Positions 5,274-5,363 of a stretch of 5,363 nucleotides of DNA are shown here, piece by piece. The notes under the pieces are model-generated. The model worked only from the letters and a program-made list of their open reading frames with translations. It ran no database searches and was not told the origin of the DNA. Made by a program: the position numbers and the translations under genes. Source of the DNA: an uncultured Oxalobacteraceae bacterium (GTDB lineage Bacteria > Pseudomonadota > Gammaproteobacteria > Burkholderiales > Burkholderiaceae_D); NCBI GenBank assembly GCA_937996605.1, contig CALKVB010000010.1:1-5363 (forward strand), written 5' to 3'. Position 1 is the stretch's first letter; each line of letters begins with the position of its first letter.

Positions 5274-5363
5274 GATGTAATCCTTTTTTGTGAATCAATG
5301 AGACAAATAAATGCAAGAATCTTGAGTGTGCAGGGAATAAGCGCGTAACAAAAAACCAGGGGG
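5274..5363. other. Upstream region of the DUF3833 operon, cut by the window edge
   Basis: These 90 bases precede the lipoprotein start. Apart from the ribosome site at 5281-5285 I see no reading frame and no good -35/-10 pair on the minus strand. An alternative (ECF-type) promoter or one further right remains possible; the region is too short to decide. Confidence 0.4.

Overview
The window looks like chromosomal DNA from a moderate-to-low-GC betaproteobacterium. The acyltransferase tail, the small lipoprotein and the lipid-linked operon resemble Burkholderiales (Oxalobacteraceae/Undibacterium-like) proteins as I remember them. That placement is an impression from protein style, not a search result. 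I see no rRNA, tRNA, CRISPR array, insertion sequence or phage gene.

Left part, + strand: the window opens inside the 3' end of a PlsC-type acyltransferase (to 407), probably the C-terminal domain of a larger membrane protein. A 338-base non-coding stretch follows. It holds a good sigma-70-like promoter (508-536) overlapped by a tandem 14-base repeat, then a roughly 200-base leader. The leader runs into a 78-residue putative lipoprotein gene (746-982). A strong, apparently bidirectional hairpin terminator (1106-1146) separates this from the convergent minus-strand genes.

Middle, - strand: a 686-residue fusion protein (1168-3228) is the most striking gene here. It joins a NifS/IscS-type cysteine desulfurase, a middle domain resembling an ETHE1-type persulfide dioxygenase (metallo-beta-lactamase fold) that has lost most of its metal ligands, and a C-terminal rhodanese with an intact active-site loop. 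Both sulfur-carrying cysteines (C339 and C653) are present, so the protein may be a self-contained persulfide relay. An extended -10 promoter at 3329-3356 fits the start at 3228 and argues against a longer N-terminus.

Right part, - strand: three tightly spaced genes form an operon read from right to left. They encode a DUF3833 lipoprotein (4746-5273), a classical short-chain dehydrogenase (3946-4746) and an NTF2/SnoaL-like protein (3509-3928). From memory, this combination belongs to proteobacterial clusters that also carry a cyclopropane-synthase-like methyltransferase, DUF1365, an FAD-dependent oxidoreductase, photolyase and RpoE-ChrR regulators, linked to singlet-oxygen or photo-oxidative stress and membrane lipid modification. 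The remaining genes, if present, would lie beyond the right edge.
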